52,443 bases of DNA from JBBDWZ01 sp050732575 (GTDB taxonomy: Bacteria > Gemmatimonadota > Gemmatimonadetes > Longimicrobiales > RSA9), in assembly GCA_050732575.1 (NCBI GenBank), contig JBOHRF010000005.1, positions 1 to 52,443 of the forward strand, written 5' to 3'. A program made the translations under genes and the position numbers. The notes under the pieces are model-generated. The model made no database searches. It was not told the DNA's origin and was given only the letters and a program-made list of their open reading frames with translations. Shown here in pieces: positions 51,731-52,443 of the stretch. Within the stretch, counting starts at the first letter, position 1; each line of letters starts with the position of its first letter.

Positions 51731-51759
51731 TCGTTTCGGGCCCGCGTCGAGAGGCGGTC

Positions 51760-52158
51760 CTACTTTCGGTAACGCCAGAGGCGCGTCTCGTCCGTGTAAC
51801 TGAGCGCGCCGTCCTCCAGCGTCACGGTATAGGATGCAAAGCTGGGGTCCGCCGGGTCCAGCAAGGCATGGTCAGGCCCTACCATTGAATACGCCCCGCC
51901 ATCGGTGGTCGTGAATCGACCTTCTGTACCTCCGTTCACTACGCGCGTCTCGAGCACATCCTCGAACGTGAGGTCGGGGCGTAGGGTTATCCGGCCGCCC
52001 AGGACTTCCAGCCTGCCGGTGGCATCCGCGAAGATCAGGTAAGGCATACCTTGGTTGTTGATCGTGGCCAGCGTGTAGGTGCCCTGGATCGTATCGGGCT
52101 CAATAGAACTGTCGCACGCCACCAGAGCGAGCGTCGCGACTGCCAGTAGGTTTCGCAT
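51760..52158 (-). CDS. Small lipoprotein, lipocalin-like beta protein
   Basis: A 132-residue lipoprotein. MRNLLAVATLALVACDSS is a clean signal with lipobox at C15. The mature chain is beta-rich (DTIQGTYTLATINNQGMPYL, LEVLGGRITLRPDLTFEDVL, YTVTLEDGALSYTDETRLWR), a pattern common in lipocalin-like or META-like secreted proteins of such genomes; no specific ligand can be named. ATG 52158 has a GAGGAG site, so the longer frame to 52233 is rejected. Confidence 0.78.
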   Translation of the reverse strand: MRNLLAVATLALVACDSSIEPDTIQGTYTLATINNQGMPYLIFADATGRLEVLGGRITLRPDLTFEDVLETRVVNGGTEGRFTTTDGGAYSMVGPDHALLDPADPSFASYTVTLEDGALSYTDETRLWRYRK

Positions 52159-52443
52159 CTTCGCTCCTCTTATTTGGGCCGTCCCCTCGGGCAAGCTATC
52201 CTGGTGCCAGATCGGGTGCCCAAAAGCGCTCACTTAACTGGCGTTGGTTGATGCACCGACCGCCTGAGGGTCCAGGGGTCGGCCTCTTGCGCAGTCATCC
52301 CGTCTTGACGGGGTGCCTAACTCCTTCTATCCTACTGATCTGTACCGGATCGCGTTCATTAGCGCCATCCGCCGTGACCGTGGGAGCATACTGACGGCTG
52401 CCTGCCGTGCGTTTACCACAGTCACAACAACGAGAGGCAGGCC
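52159..52443. other. Intergenic end of window, no gene seen
   Basis: Of these 285 bases, the part nearest 52158 must hold the lipoprotein promoter; TTGGGC and ATAGCT about 18 bases apart on the minus strand are the best but weak boxes. A small CCCGTC-TT-GACGGG stem is at about 52299-52312, and GCCTGCC/GGCAGGC (52400-52406, 52436-52442) lies at the edge. No open frame with a ribosome site was noticed. Confidence 0.5.

Overview
The window is a high-GC chromosomal segment. It combines SusC/SusD-type TonB systems, PadR-controlled 'ADOP' FtsX-like permeases, a DUF5916 outer-membrane-type protein, an ECF42 sigma factor paired with a YCII/DGPF protein, TolB-like TPR proteins and many small lipoproteins. 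This mix points to Gemmatimonadota, with Acidobacteriota as the less likely alternative. The assignment rests on gene content alone; there is no rRNA here. The cell is Gram-negative, shown by TonB receptors, many lipoboxes and a periplasmic amidase. Region 1 (1-14.8 kb) is mostly on the minus strand. It holds the N-terminus of a SusC-like receptor cut by the window edge, a DUF1624 membrane acyltransferase-like protein, a LytS/LytTR-type two-component pair with two dyads upstream, two four-helix-bundle proteins flanking an orphan gene, small secreted proteins, a stand-alone B3/B4 domain protein, a frameshifted relic, an M28 peptidase, and a complete SusC-SusD pair that ends in a strong hairpin terminator. 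Region 2 (15-31 kb) is accessory and membrane-oriented. It holds an APC permease, an ACMSD-like amidohydrolase, a beta-propeller gene with a near-consensus promoter that is bracketed by two copies of a hairpin repeat, a PadR-ADOP pair, a 745-base non-coding block full of duplicated and inverted repeats, the YCII-ECF42 pair, a DUF5916 protein, a second ADOP permease broken by a one-base frameshift, and a TPR/TolB-like membrane protein. Region 3 (31-51.5 kb) is a compact plus-strand housekeeping run whose genes often overlap by 1-4 bases. It starts after a divergent ribonuclease D gene and contains a class A beta-lactamase-like hydrolase, a YtcJ-like amidohydrolase, pyruvate kinase, an MBL hydrolase, glucose-6-phosphate isomerase, a class IV aminotransferase, a HisKA protein with no recognisable ATP-binding motifs beside an NtrC-type sigma-54 activator, YtxH and BrkB/YihY membrane proteins, SmpB, an AmiC-type amidase, a TPR lipoprotein, PyrD, PyrF, a small exported protein, an MscS channel and CysS. 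Two tRNA genes (Thr-UGU and Gly-UCC) and a 15-bp hairpin terminator follow. The window ends with a minus-strand lipoprotein and about 285 bases in which no gene is seen. The most unusual signal is non-coding: intergenic hairpins built from iterated short words, CGTTCACG in one family and GGAGCGGG/CCCGCTCC in the other, plus short CGTCAC/CGTTAC dyads. I see no insertion sequence, CRISPR array, prophage, rRNA or recognisable defence system.
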